Source of the DNA: Chlorocebus sabaeus
Lineage: Eukaryota > Chordata > Mammalia > Primates > Cercopithecidae
Assembly (NCBI RefSeq): GCF_047675955.1
Contig: NC_132915.1
Coordinates: forward strand, 48,808,026 to 48,872,025
Length of the DNA stretch: 64,000 bases
Reading direction: 5' to 3'
Position numbers and translations under genes: made by a program. This document shows positions 24,417-35,230 of this stretch, piece by piece (the stretch's first letter is position 1; the number at the start of each line of letters is the position of its first letter). The notes beneath the pieces are model-generated. The model was not told the origin of the DNA and did no database searches. It saw nothing but the letters and a program-made list of their open reading frames with translations.

Positions 24417-27400
24417 TTACATAGGTATACACATGCCATGGTGGTTTGCTGCACCCATCAACCCGTCACCTACATTAGGTATTTCTCCTAATACTATCCC
24501 TCCCCTAGCCCCCCATCCTGTGACAGGCCCCAGTGTGTGATGATCCCCTCCCTGAGTCCATGTTATCTCATTGTTCCACTCCCACTTATGAGTGAGAATA
24601 TGCGGTGTTTGGTTTTCTGTTCCTGTGTTAGTTTGCTGAGAATGATAGTTTCCAGCTTCATCCATGTCCCTGCAAAGGATATGAACACATCCTTTTTTTG
24701 TGGCTGCATAGTATTCCATGGTGCATATGTGCCATATTTTCTTTATCCAGTCTATCATTGATGGACATTTGGGTTGGTTCCAAGTCTTTGCTATTGTGAA
24801 TAGTGCCACAACAAACATACGTGTGCATGTGTCTTTATAGTAGATTGATTTATAATGCTTTGGGTATATACCCAGTAATGAGATTGCTGGGTCAAATGGT
24901 ATTTCTAGTTCTAGATCCTTGAGGAATCACCACACTGCCTTCCATAATGGTTGAAGTAATTTACACTCCCACCAACAGTGTAAAAGTGTTCCTATTTCTC
25001 CACATCCTCCCCAGCATCTGTTGTTTCCTGACTTTTGAATGATCACCATTCTAACTGGTATGAGATGATATCTCATTGTGGTTTTGATTTGCATTTCTCT
25101 AATGACCAGTGATGATGAGCTTTTTTTCATATGTTTGTTGGCTGCATAAATGTTGTCTTTTGAGAAGTGTCTATTCATATCCTTCACCCACTTTTTGATG
25201 GGGTTGTTTTTTCTTGTAAATTTGTTTAAGTTTGTAGATTCCGGATCTTAGCCCATTGTTAGATGGATAGATTGCAAAATTTTTCTCCCATTCTGTAGGT
25301 TGCCTGTTCACTCTGATGGTAGTTTTATTTTAATTTTCCTGTGCAGAAGCTCTTTAGTTTAATTAGATCCCACCTGTTTATTTTGGCTTTTGTTGCCATT
25401 GCTTTTGGTGTTTTAGTCATGAAGTCTTTGCCAGTGCTTATGTCCAGAATGGTATTGCCTAGGTTTTCTTCTAAGATTTTTATGGTTTTAGGTTTTATGG
25501 TTGAGTCTTTAATCCATCTTGAGTTAATTTTTGTACAAGGTGTAAAGAAAGGGTCCAGTTTAAGTTTTCTGCATATGGCTAGGCAATTTTCCCAACACCA
25601 TTGATTAAATAGGGAATCCTTTCCCCATTGCTTGTTTTTGTTAGGTTTGTCAAAGATCAGATGGTTGTAGATGTGTGGGGTTATTTCTGAGGCCTCTGTT
25701 CTGTTCCATTGGTCTATATATCTATTTTGGTACCAGTACCATACTGTTTTGGTTACTGTTGCCTTCTAGTATAGTTTGAAGTCAGGTAGCATAAGGCCTC
25801 CAGCTTTGTTCTTTTTGCTTAGGATTGTCTTGGCTATACAGGCTCTTTTTTGGTTCCATAGGAAGTTTAAAGTAGTTTTTTCCAATTCTGTGAAGAAAGT
25901 CAATGGTAGCTGGATGGGGATAGCATTGAATCTATAAATTACTTTGGGCAGTATAGCCATTTTCATGATATTGATTCTTCCTATCCATGAGCATGGCATG
26001 TTTTTCCATTTATTTGTGTCCTCTTATTTCCTTGAGCAGTGGTTTGTAGTTCTCCTTGAAGAGGTCCTTCACATCCCTTGTAAGTTGTATTCCTAGGCAT
26101 TTTATTCTCTTTGTAGCAGTTGTGAATGAGAGTTCACTCATGATTTGGCTCTCTGTTATTGGTGTATACGAATGCTTGTGGTTTTTGCACATTGATATGG
26201 TATCCTGAGACTGCTGAAGTTGCTTATCAGCTTAAGGAGATTTTGGGCTGGGACAACTGGGTTTTCTAAATATACAATAATGTAATCTGCAAACAGAGAC
26301 AATTTGACTTCCTCTTTTCCTAATTGAGTACCCTTTGCTGCTTTCTCTTGACTGATTGCCCTGGGTGGAACTTCCAGTACTACGTTGAATAGGAGTGATG
26401 AGAGAGGGCATCCTTGTCTTGTGCCGGTTTTCAAAGGGAATGCTTCCAGTTCTTGCCCATTCAGTATGATATTGGCTTGGGTTTGTCATAAATAGCTCTT
26501 ATTATTTTAAGATACATTCCATCAATACCTAGTTTGAGAGTTTTTAGCATGAAGGGGTGTTGAATTTTGTCAAAGGCCTTTTCTGCATCTATTGAGATAA
26601 TCATGTGGTTTTTATCATTGGTTCTGTTTATGTGATGGATTATATTTATTGATTTGCGTATGTTGAGCCAGCCTTGCATTCCAGGGATGAAGCCCACTTG
26701 ATCATGGTGCATAAACTTTTTGATGTGCTGCTGGATTTGGTTTGCCAGTATTTTATTGAGGATTTTTGCATCAATGTTCATCAGGGATATTGGCCTGAAA
26801 TTTTCTTTTTTGTTCTGTCTCTGCCAGGTTTTGGTATCAGGATGATACTGGCCTTGTAAAAAGAGTTAGGGCAGATTCCCTCTTTTTCTATTGTTTGGAA
26901 TAGTTTCAGAAGGAATGGTACCAACTTCTCTTTGTACCTCTGGTAGAATTTGGCTGTGAATCCATCTGGTCCTGGACTTTTTTTGGTTGGTAGGCTATTA
27001 ATTACTGCCTCAATTTCAGAACTTGTTATTGGTCTATTCAGGGATTCGACTTCTTCCTGGTTTAGTCTTGGGAGGGTGTATGTGTCCAGGATTTTATCCA
27101 TTTCTTCTAGATTTTCTAGTTTATTCGCATAGAGGTGTTTATAGTATTCTCTGATGGTAGTTAGTATTTCCTTGGGATTGGTGGTGATATCCCCCTTATC
27201 ATTTTTTATTGTACTCATTTGATTCTTCTCTCTTTTCTTCTTTATTAATCTGGCTAGCAGTCTATCAATTTTGTTGACCTTTTGAAAAAAACAGCTCCTG
27301 GATTCATGGTTTTCTTTTTTTTTTTTGAAGAGTTTTTCATGTCTTTATCTCCTTCAGTTCTGCTCTGATCTTAGTTTTCTCTTGTCTTCTGCTAGCTTTT

Positions 27401-28390
27401 GAATTTGTTTGCTCTTCTCTAGTTCTTTTAATTTTGATATTAGAGTGTCAATTTTAGATCTTTTCTGCTTTCTCCTGTGGGCATTTAGTGCTATAAATTT
27501 CCCTCTACACAGTGCTTTAAATGTGTCCCAGAGATTCTGGTATGTTGTGTCTTTGTTCTCATTGATTTCAAAGAACATCTTTATTTCTGTCTTCATTTCG
27601 TTATTTACCCAGTAGTCATTCAGGAGCAAGTTGTTCAGTTGCCATGTAGTTGTGCAGGTTTGAGTGAGTTTCTTAATCCTCAGTTCTAGTTTGATTGCAC
27701 TGTGGTCTGAGAGACTGACTGTTATGATTTCCATTCTTTTGCATTTGCTGAGTGTTTTACTTCCAACTATGTGGTCAATTTTAGAATAAGTGATATGAGG
27801 TGCTGAGAAGAATGTATATTCTGCTGATTTGGGGTGGAGAGTTCTGTAGATGTTTATTAGGTTCACTTGGTCTAGAACTGAGTTCAAGTCCTGAAATATC
27901 CTTGTTAATTTTCTGTCTTGATCTGTATAATATTGACAGTGGGGTATTACATCTCCCATTATTATTGTGTGGGAGTGTAAGTCTCTTTGTAGGTCTCTAA
28001 GAGCTTGCTTTATGAACCTGCGTGCTCCTGTATTGGGTGCATATATATTTAGGATAGTTAACTCTTCTTGTTGCATTGTTCCCTTTACCATTATGTAATT
28101 CCCTTCTTTGTCTCTTTTGGTCTTTGTTGGTTTAAAGTCTGTTTTGTCAGAGACTAGGATTCCAACCCCTGCTTTTTGTTTGTTTGTTTTCTGTTTGCTT
28201 GGTAAATATTCCTCCGTCTCTTTATTTTAAGCCTTTGTTTGTCTTTGCATGTGAGATAGGTCTCCTGAATACAGCACACTGATGGGTCTTGACTCTTTAT
28301 CCAATTTGCCAATCTGTGTCTTTTAATTAGGGCATTTATCACATTTACATTTAAGGTTAATATTATTATGTTTGAATTTGATCCTGTCAT
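24417..28390 (-). pseudogene. L1 ORF2 remnant (endonuclease/reverse transcriptase), broken
   Basis: Minus-strand pieces in several frames show ORF2p text in the correct order. The start region near 28390 carries the endonuclease N-terminus; 27354-28091 is the longest piece (245 codons) and covers the endonuclease; 26781-27218 and 26461-26781 carry the RT region, including the MNIDAKILNKILANQIQ phrase; 24417-24818 is the C-terminal part. Many frameshifts and stops separate the pieces, so this is a pseudogene. An ORF2p is normally about 1275 residues. Confidence 0.93.
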
Positions 28391-28479
28391 TATGATGCTA
28401 GCTAGTTATTTTGCCTATTAGTTGATGCAGTTTCTTCGTAGTGTCGATGTTCTTTACAATTTGGTATGTTTTTGCAGTG

Positions 28480-29480
28480 GCTGGTTCCAGTTGTTCCTTT
28501 CCATGTTTAGTGCTTCCTTCAGGAGCTCCTGTAAGACAGGCCTGGTGGTGACAAAAATCTCTCAGCATTTGCTTGTCTGTAAAGTGGAGATTTTATTTCT
28601 CCTTTGCTTATGAAACTTAGTTTGCCTGGAAATGAAATTCTGGCTTGAAAATTCTTTAAGAATGTTGAATATTGGCCCCCACTCTCTCTAGCTTGTAAGG
28701 TTTCTACAGAGAGATCTGTTGTTATTCTGATGAGCTTCCTTTTGTGGGTAACCTGACCTTTCTCTCTGGCTGCCCTTAACATTTTTTCCTTCATTTCAAC
28801 CTTGGTGAATCTGATGATTACTCAAAGGGTATCTTTATGGTGTTCTCTGTACTTCCTGAATTTGAATATTGGCCTATCTTGCTAGGTTGGGGAAGTTCTC
28901 CTGGATAATATCCTGAAAAATGTTTTCCAGCTTGATTCCATTTTCTCCATCACTTTCAGGTATACCAATCAAACGTGGATTTGATCTTTTCACATAGTCC
29001 CATATTTCTTGGAGGCTTTGTTCGATCATTTTCATTCTTGTTTTCTCTAATCTTGTCTTCTCACTTTATTTCATTAAGTTGATCTTCACTCTCTGATATC
29101 CTTTCTTCTGCTTGATCGATTTGGCTATTGATAGTTGTGTATGCTTCACAGAGTTCTTGTGCTGTGTTTTTCAGCTCCATCAGGTCATTTATGTTCTTCT
29201 CTAAACTGGTTATTCTAGTTAGCAATTTGTCTAATCTTTTTTCAAGGTTATTAGCTTCCTTGCATTGGGTTAGAACATGCTCCTTTAGCTTGGAGGAGTT
29301 TGTTATTACCCACCTTCTGAAGCCTACTTCTGTCAATTCATCAAACTCATTCTCCATCCTTTTTTGTTCCACTGCTGGTGAGGAGTTGTGATTCTTTAGA
29401 GGAGAAGATGCATTCAGGTTTTTGGAATTTTCAGACTTTTTGCTTTCTCCCCATCTTTGTGAATTTATCTACCTTCAGTC
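28480..29480 (-). pseudogene. L1 ORF1 remnant (coiled-coil RNA-binding protein), broken
   Basis: Minus-strand pieces at 29061-29372 (charged, leucine-rich coiled-coil region with NNLEKRLDKLL) and 28519-28794 (C-terminal domain phrase KMLRAAREKGQVTHKRK-like) match ORF1p order but lie in different frames. ORF1p normally forms trimers that coat L1 RNA; here it cannot be made intact. Confidence 0.88.
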
Positions 29481-29548
29481 TTTGTAGTTGGTGACCTTTG
29501 GATGGGGTCTCTGAGTGGACATGCTATTTCTTTGTGTTTTTTAGTTTG

Positions 29549-29847
29549 CCTTTTTTTTTTTTTTTGAGACAGAGTCTTGCTCTGTTGCCCAGGCTGGAGT
29601 GCAGTGGCACGATCTCGGCTCGCTGCAAGTTCTGCCTCCCGGGTTCACACTATTCTGCCTCAGTCTCCCGAGTAGCTGGGACTACAAGTACCCGCCACCA
29701 TGCCTGGCTAATTTTTTGTATTTTTAGTAGAGATGGAGTTTTACTATGTTAGCTAGGATGGTCTCAATCTCTTGACCTCGTGATCTGCCTGCCTTGGCCT
29801 CCCAAAGTGCTGGGATTACAAGTGTGAGTCACCGTGCCTGGCTCAGT
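29549..29847 (-). mobile_element. Alu inserted in the L1 5' UTR region
   Basis: Antisense Alu, from a T-rich tail through 'gagacagagtcttgctctgt' to 'gtcaccgtgcctggc', interrupting L1 sequence: 'tagtttgcc' precedes and 'cagttttccttctaac' resumes the L1. The nested position makes this insertion younger than the L1. Confidence 0.95.
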
Positions 29848-31106
29848 TTTCCTTCTAACAGGCCCCTCTGCTGCAGGTCTGCTGGAGTTTGCTGGAGGTC
29901 CACTCCTGACCCTGTTTGCCTGGGTATCACCAGTGGAGGCTACAGAACAGCAAAGATTGCTGCCTGTTCTTTTCTCTGGAAACTTCATCGCATAGGGGCA
30001 CCTGCCAGATGCCAGCCAGAGCCCTCCTGTATGAGGTGTCTGTTGGTACCTACTGGGAGGTGTCTCCCAGTCAGGATACACGGGGGTCAGGGACCCACTT
30101 GAGGAGGCAGTCTGACCCTTAGCAGAGCTTGAATGCTGTGTTGGGAGATCTGCTGCTCTCTTCAGAGCCAGCAGGCAGGGATGTTTAAGTCTGCTGAAGC
30201 TGCACCCACAGGCGCCCCTTCCCCCAGGTGCTCTGTCCCAGGGAGATGGGGGTTTTATCTATATGTCCCTGACTGGGGCTGTTGCCTTTTTTTCAGAGAT
30301 GCCTTTCCCAGAAGGAGGAATCTATAGAAGCAGTCTGGCCACAGAGGCCTTGCTGAGCTGCAGTGTGCTCTGCCCAGTTTGAACTTCCCAGTGGCTTTGT
30401 TTACACTGTGTTGGTAAAACTGCCTACTCAAGTCTCAGCAATGGTGAACATCACTTCCCCACCAAGCTCAAGCATCCCAGGTCGACCTCAGACTATTATG
30501 CTGGCAGCAAGAATTTCAAGTCAGTGGATCTTAGCTTGCTGGGCTCCGTGGGGGTGGGACCCATCGAGCCAGACCACTTGGCTCCCTGGCTTCATTCCTC
30601 TTTCCAGGAGAATGAACGCTTCTGTCTCACTGGTGTCTAGGCACCACTGGGGTATGGAAAAAAACCACTCCTGCAGCTAGCTCAGTGTCTGCCTGAATGA
30701 CTGCCCAGTTTTGTGCTTGAAACCCAGGGCCCTGGTAACATAGGCACCAGAGGGAATCTTCTGGTCTGTGAGTTGCAAAGACTGTGGGAAAAGCACCGTG
30801 TCTGGGCCGGAGTGCACTGTTCCTCATGGCACAGTCCCTCCACAGCTTCCCTTGTGTAGGGGAGAGAATTTCCTGACCCCTTGCACTTCCCAAGCGAGGT
30901 GACGTCCCACACCCCATCTTAGTTGGAAATGCAGAAATCACCTGCCTTCTGTGTCGATTTCATTGGTAGCTGCATACTGGAGCTGTTCCTATTTGGCCAT
31001 CTTGCCAGCAATCCTGTCTTTATATCTCTTAAACACTGGCTAAGGCCTACTATTTGGCACATAATAGGTGCTCAATAAATATTTGAGAAGGCAGTTGAAA
31101 AAAACC

Positions 31107-31543
31107 AAAGTGTTCTTCATAAAAGTCTTATTTCTGCTTGGAACAACAGATTATACTCAGAAAAAGAAAAGAAATCCAGTCCATTCCAGGGGCTGGCACT
31201 TGGGGGAGCAATGAGGTAAAGCCCCGCTGGCTACCCTTCTCATTCTGCAGGGGCTGACTCTCAGAGGGGGAATGCACAGGGAGCAGAGGACTGGGGACAG
31301 CTCTGTTTTCTTGCTCTGTGCCTCTCGGGATTGTGGCATCAGCCAGAGCAGTTGTCATGACCCAGGTAACGACTGCCTTGATTGATTTTTGTTGGTTTTC
31401 CAAAAGTTACCAGTTGGGAGCTTTTGATCTTCTCTAAAAGCTTCTTTGACCTTTCAACTCAGATTACCAAGAGGATAAACACTTTGCCAGCCCTTTCTCT
31501 GAGTTCCTCCCACCTGTGAGAATCAACGGCCTTGACTTACTGG
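31107..31543 (-). repeat. Left arm of a ~420-bp inverted duplication
   Basis: Its reverse complement aligns with 32450-32867 over the whole length, at about 80% identity by eye, with a few small indels (for example an extra 'tttct'-type insertion and a ~13-bp gap). Not a repeat family I recognise. Confidence 0.85.
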
Positions 31544-31733
31544 CATCTTCCTCCCATTCCTGCACATCTTCCTGAGTGGTTGTATGCAAACATCCTCTCA
31601 TCAACCAATCTGCCCACTCTGCTGGGGGCCACACCACATGAAGCCCTTTTTGGGAATTTACAAAACTGTATCTGTCTCCCTGATTTTCCTCCCTAGGGCC
31701 AAATAAAAGCATTGGACTAAACAGCAGAGCAAT

Positions 31734-31757
31734 GGGGGCGGGGGGGGTGGGGGGGGG

Positions 31758-31811
<54 letters not shown>
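31734..31811. repeat. G-run plus (AG)n polypurine tract
   Basis: A 27-nt guanine-rich stretch (G5 C G8 T G11, 31734-31760) followed by about 25 AG units. All-purine but for two bases over ~78 nt on the plus strand. It can in principle form a G-quadruplex or triplex. Lies between the two arms of the inverted duplication. Confidence 0.95.
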
Positions 31812-31813
<2 letters not shown>

Positions 31814-32264
31814 AGAGACAATGCATGCATATCTTAGAAATGTCAATGTGGTGTGAGCCAAGAAAAATCAAACACATTCAGCTGTTTGGTTGTGGGTTTT
31901 CAGGAAGCCAGGCCTTTGCACAGTGCAGATGCTGTACAATGGTATCTTGAATAAAGTAACTTAAATATTGCTTTAAGTGAGCCACACCTGTGTCATGTAT
32001 CCTTTACCAGGAAACCTATACTGTTGGGAGTCCCTATAAGATGTCCTTTCTTGTTGTCTACTTGACAAGACATGGCTCTCCACTAGGCTGCATTATTTAA
32101 GGGCCAGGCTAATGGGATGGGGTTTTTCTTCTTTTTCAAATGAAGGAGCTCTTGAAGACTTAATGATAAATTATGCTGAAAGTTATCAAAATATTCTATT
32201 CCAAGTGCTTTTAGAAATGGTTTTTTTTAAAAATAATTTTTTTCTACTTTCTGGCATCACTAAA

Positions 32265-32385
32265 TATGAAGCAAAGCCAAAGCCATGTGGTCACATAGAC
32301 CTGGGTCTGGATCTCAGCCCTACCTTCTAGGAAATGACCAGGTATAAATTAGCTAATTGCTTTGTGCCTAAGTTTCTTTATATTT
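32265..32385 (+). mobile_element. MIR fragment
   Basis: 'acctgggtctggatctcagc' and 'ttgctttgtgcctaagtttc' resemble the MIR core. Short and diverged. Confidence 0.6.
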
Positions 32386-32449
32386 ATGCCAACAATATAC
32401 ATATTCCTACCCTAGACGTTTCCTGAAATTACATAATATAGTTTACTGT

Positions 32450-32867
32450 GGGCCAATAACTCAAGGCCCTGGGCTCTCAGGGTTGGGAAGGACTTTGAGA
32501 ATAAAGGTGGGCAAAATGTTCATCCTCTTGCCAATCTGAGTTGAAAGATCAAGAAGGTATTAGAGAAGATCAAAGCCTCCTGATTGGCAACTGCTGGCAA
32601 ACCAACAGGAATCAATCAAGGCAGTTGTTACCTAGGTTATGACAACTGCCCTGGCTGATGCACAGAACAAGAAAGTGGAGTTGTCCACAATGCTCTCCTC
32701 CCTGTGCAGTCCCCCTTCGAGAGCCAGTCCCTGAAGCGTGGGCAGGGTAGCCGCTGGGGCTTCTCTCATTGCTTCCCGCAAGGACCAGCCCTGGGATGGA
32801 CTGGATTTCTGAGTATACTATGTGCTGTTCCAAGCAGAAATGAGACTCTCATGGGGGAACACTTAGT
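32450..32867 (+). repeat. Right arm of a ~420-bp inverted duplication
   Basis: Reverse-complementary to 31107-31543. Long shared words include 'caatcaaggcagt', 'atgacaactgc', 'ggactggatttct' and 'gttccaagcagaaat'. The spacer between the arms is about 0.9 kb. Confidence 0.85.
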
Positions 32868-33299
32868 ACAGAATCTGATGCATATTAGGTATACAGTTTT
32901 GTTGAATGAGTTTGTATGTGTGGTGCTATACTAAGCAGAGCTGTTTCTCCTTCTCTCATTAGTTCTTTCACCTCTGGGGCTAATGGCCCAAGAACTCACT
33001 TCAACAACAGTTGGGTGGGGGTATACTCTTGATTTGGTCTACACTCAGAGTGTACCTGGCTGATGTTGTGTTCGGAGCACCCAGTACATGATAGTGGTAG
33101 ATAATAAAATCGATTAAAGTAATGATAGTAACATAAGAGAGAGAACATCAGACATGTAGGCATTTATATTACATAAATGCATCTCTTTAAATTTTTTGAA
33201 TTAATAATGTTCATAGTCACAAGAATGTTCAAGAAAATGTGAGTAACCTTCCTGCCTCAGACCTTCAGTTGCCCTTCTCACCTTCTCAGAGACAATCAC

Positions 33300-33925
33300 T
33301 GTGGTGGTTTTAAAACACAGTTGCAAATTCTTTGACACTCTTCCCAACAGGAGAGTGATATGCTACACGACACTGATGTATTCTACGTAAACTTTTTATC
33401 TCCTTCCCCTTTAATCAAGACACTCTTATGACTGCTTTGGTCAGTAGGGAATAGCAGAAGTGAATCTATGTAACGTCTGGGACTGAATCGTCATAGACCA
33501 TGCAACTTCTGCCTTCTGTCACTGCAACACTCACTCTTGGAGTCCTGACTCACCTCTTACATAAAACATTTCACTATCCTGAGGCCACCATGCTGTGAGG
33601 AAGCCCAAGTCACATGAAGAGGCCATGTTTAGGCATTCCAGTAGACAGTCCCAGCTGAGCCTAGTCTTTGAATAATTTCTGCCCAGGTGCCAGAAACGAC
33701 AAAGAAGCCTCCAGATGATTGTAGCCCGAAGATGAGATACACGTAACCCTTCAAGTCTTCCTACTTCAGGCCACAGACATTATGGAGCAGAGACAAGCCA
33801 TCCACAATGTGTCCTATTCAAATTCCTGATCGACAGGATCCAAGGGCAGACTAAAATGATGGTTGTTTCACACCACTAAGTTTTGGGGTAGTTTGTTATG
33901 CAGATTTGATAACTTGAACAATCAG
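33300..33925 (+). mobile_element. MLT1-type LTR
   Basis: Ends with the MaLR signature 'caccactaagttttggggta', 'gtttgttatgcag', preceded by 'catagaccatgcaacttctg' and 'cacatgaagaggccatgttt'-like phrases. Old, plus orientation, no internal genes. Confidence 0.8.
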
Positions 33926-33984
33926 TATGATTGTGTGTCTGCTGAGAGAAATTTGTGTCTTCTTATATGTCACTTTCTCTTTTT

Positions 33985-34075
33985 CCTTAAACTTAAATTT
34001 TTTTTGTTATATAATAGTTGTACCTATTTTTGGGGTACATGTGAAATTTTGATACAAGTGTATTTCCTTTTTCCT
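33985..34075 (-). mobile_element. Short L1 3'-end fragment
   Basis: 'atataatagttgtacctatt' and 'tttttggggtacatgtgaaa' are typical of antisense old L1 3' UTR. Lies 85 bp from an SLC24A2 splice donor. Confidence 0.55.
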
Positions 34076-34159
34076 TTTAACACAAACTGAAGCAGACTAT
34101 GCACCTTGTTATGTACCATACGTTTTACAAGGAAACTATTTTAAAAATGCTTTACTTAC

Positions 34160-34300
34160 AGGTTTGCGAACGTCAGGTAAGGTAATCCAGAGAGGAAACA
34201 CTATGGGGAAAACGATCAGAAATGTGACTTGCTTGCGGGTTTCAGAAGGCCAGGCAAGGCTGAGAGGCTGGTCCTCCTCATCATCAGCTGTCTCTGTGGT
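34160..34300 (-). CDS. SLC24A2: SLC24A2 exon, 141 bp (residues ~447-493)
   Basis: Forty-seven codons, phase 0 at both ends: TTETADDEEDQPLSLAWPSE, then TRKQVTFLIVFPIVFPLWIT and LPDVRKP. It holds the acidic end of the large cytoplasmic loop and the first transmembrane helix of the C-terminal transport module. The acceptor has a pyrimidine tract ending GCCACAG; the donor is a strong GTAAGTAAAG. In-frame skipping is possible (141 = 47 x 3) but would remove a helix. Adjacent 3' to the cytoplasmic-loop exon at 60517-60635 across a 26-kb intron. Confidence 0.97.
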
Positions 34301-34884
34301 CTGTGGCAGAAAAAGAGGTAAAATTAAACAAAAATATTAAATGTACACAGGCACAACAGCAGGAACACAGAACAAGGGGAAAGCTCCATGTCTTATCAGG
34401 AGTTTTCTGGACTCATTCCAGTAGCTTCATATGTGTGTTTTTGAGGTTTGTAAGAAAACCTCATTTGTCACAGTCTGAGTCCTAGGAACAAATAATACAT
34501 TGCCCAGCCATGAACATGTAAGAATTTTCTTTTCTCTCTTGAATGCTCTTCAGCTTCTCATGTTCATCAACTGATTATTCAACTGGAGTGGGCTTACAAG
34601 TACAATTCACAAGCTGCTTATAAGAAACTATCTGTGGAGGAAAAGACTTGATGACCACCATCTCCCCCATCTTTCCATTTCCTTGAAGACAGAGCCACAA
34701 GCTTCAGGCTCCTGGGGAAGGAGAACACTGATAAAAATTAAAATTTCTTTGTTTCTCTTTTTTTTTTTGAACACTGATTTTCATCAGGCCAATGAAAGTA
34801 ACCACAGAAACAATTCAGTAATACTACTAAGAGAGATTAACTTCCCACTGGCCTTGGAATAACTAAGTGCATAGATTTTTGTGT

Positions 34885-35230
34885 AGTTGTGTTTTTTTCT
34901 TTCATTGATACTTTACATATTTATGGGGTATGTATATTTTTTACATGCATTGAATGTGTAATGATCAAGTCAGGGTATTTGGGGCCTCCATCACCTTGAG
35001 TGTTTATCATTTCTATGTGTGGTAACATTCCGAGCCCTCTCTTCTAGCTTTGAAACACACAGCGTGTTGTTGCTAGCTATGGTCGCCCTAGTCTCCTAAG
35101 GAACATTAGAACTGATTTCTTCTATCTAACTGTAAGTTTGTACCCATTGACTGACCTCTCTTCATTTCTCCCTCTTACCCCCACACCCTTCTCAGGTTGT
35201 CAGTTGGTCACCTGCTTAACCACAGTTAAG
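34885..35230 (-). mobile_element. L1 3'-end fragment
   Basis: 'atatttatggggtatgtata', 'tgatcaagtcagggtatttg', 'ggcctccatcaccttgagtg' and 'ccattgactgacctctcttc' correspond to an antisense old L1PB/L1MA-type 3' UTR. No ORF. Confidence 0.8.

Larger units (their letters stand above)
24368..31014 (-). mobile_element. Full-length L1 (L1PA-type) retrotransposon, decayed, with nested Alu
   Basis: A complete LINE-1 on the minus strand. The 3' end (24368) has a degenerate A-rich tail. ORF2 remains span about 24.4-28.4 kb, with reverse-transcriptase, endonuclease and cysteine-rich pieces broken by stops and shifts; ORF1 remains lie at about 28.5-29.5 kb; the 5' UTR runs up to 31014, with 'gccatcttgcc' near the 5' end. 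Flanking 16-bp direct repeats (tgtctctatatctctt at 24352-24367 and tgtctttatatctctt at 31015-31030, one mismatch) define the target site. Length is about 6.6 kb, including an Alu of about 0.3 kb. Same orientation as SLC24A2. Not capable of autonomous movement. Confidence 0.95.
17835..34159 (-). other. SLC24A2: SLC24A2 intron (16.3 kb) with a full-length L1
   Basis: Donor GTAAGTAAAG sits directly below 34160. Contents: Alus at 19443-19745 and 22313-22604, a Tigger-type relic 21671-22281 split by an Alu, MIRs near 21470-21660, 22650-22800 and 32265-32385, MLT1 LTRs 23380-23815 and 33300-33925, a full-length L1 24368-31014 and an inverted duplication 31107-32867. Nothing recognisable in 17840-19420, 19770-21450 (apart from slippage repeats) or 22820-23370. 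Confidence 0.85.

Noticed and set aside
29764..30941. ORFs of about 100 codons on both strands in a GC-richer block
   Set aside because: The block is the 5' UTR of the L1 plus a nested Alu; no known protein or exon structure.
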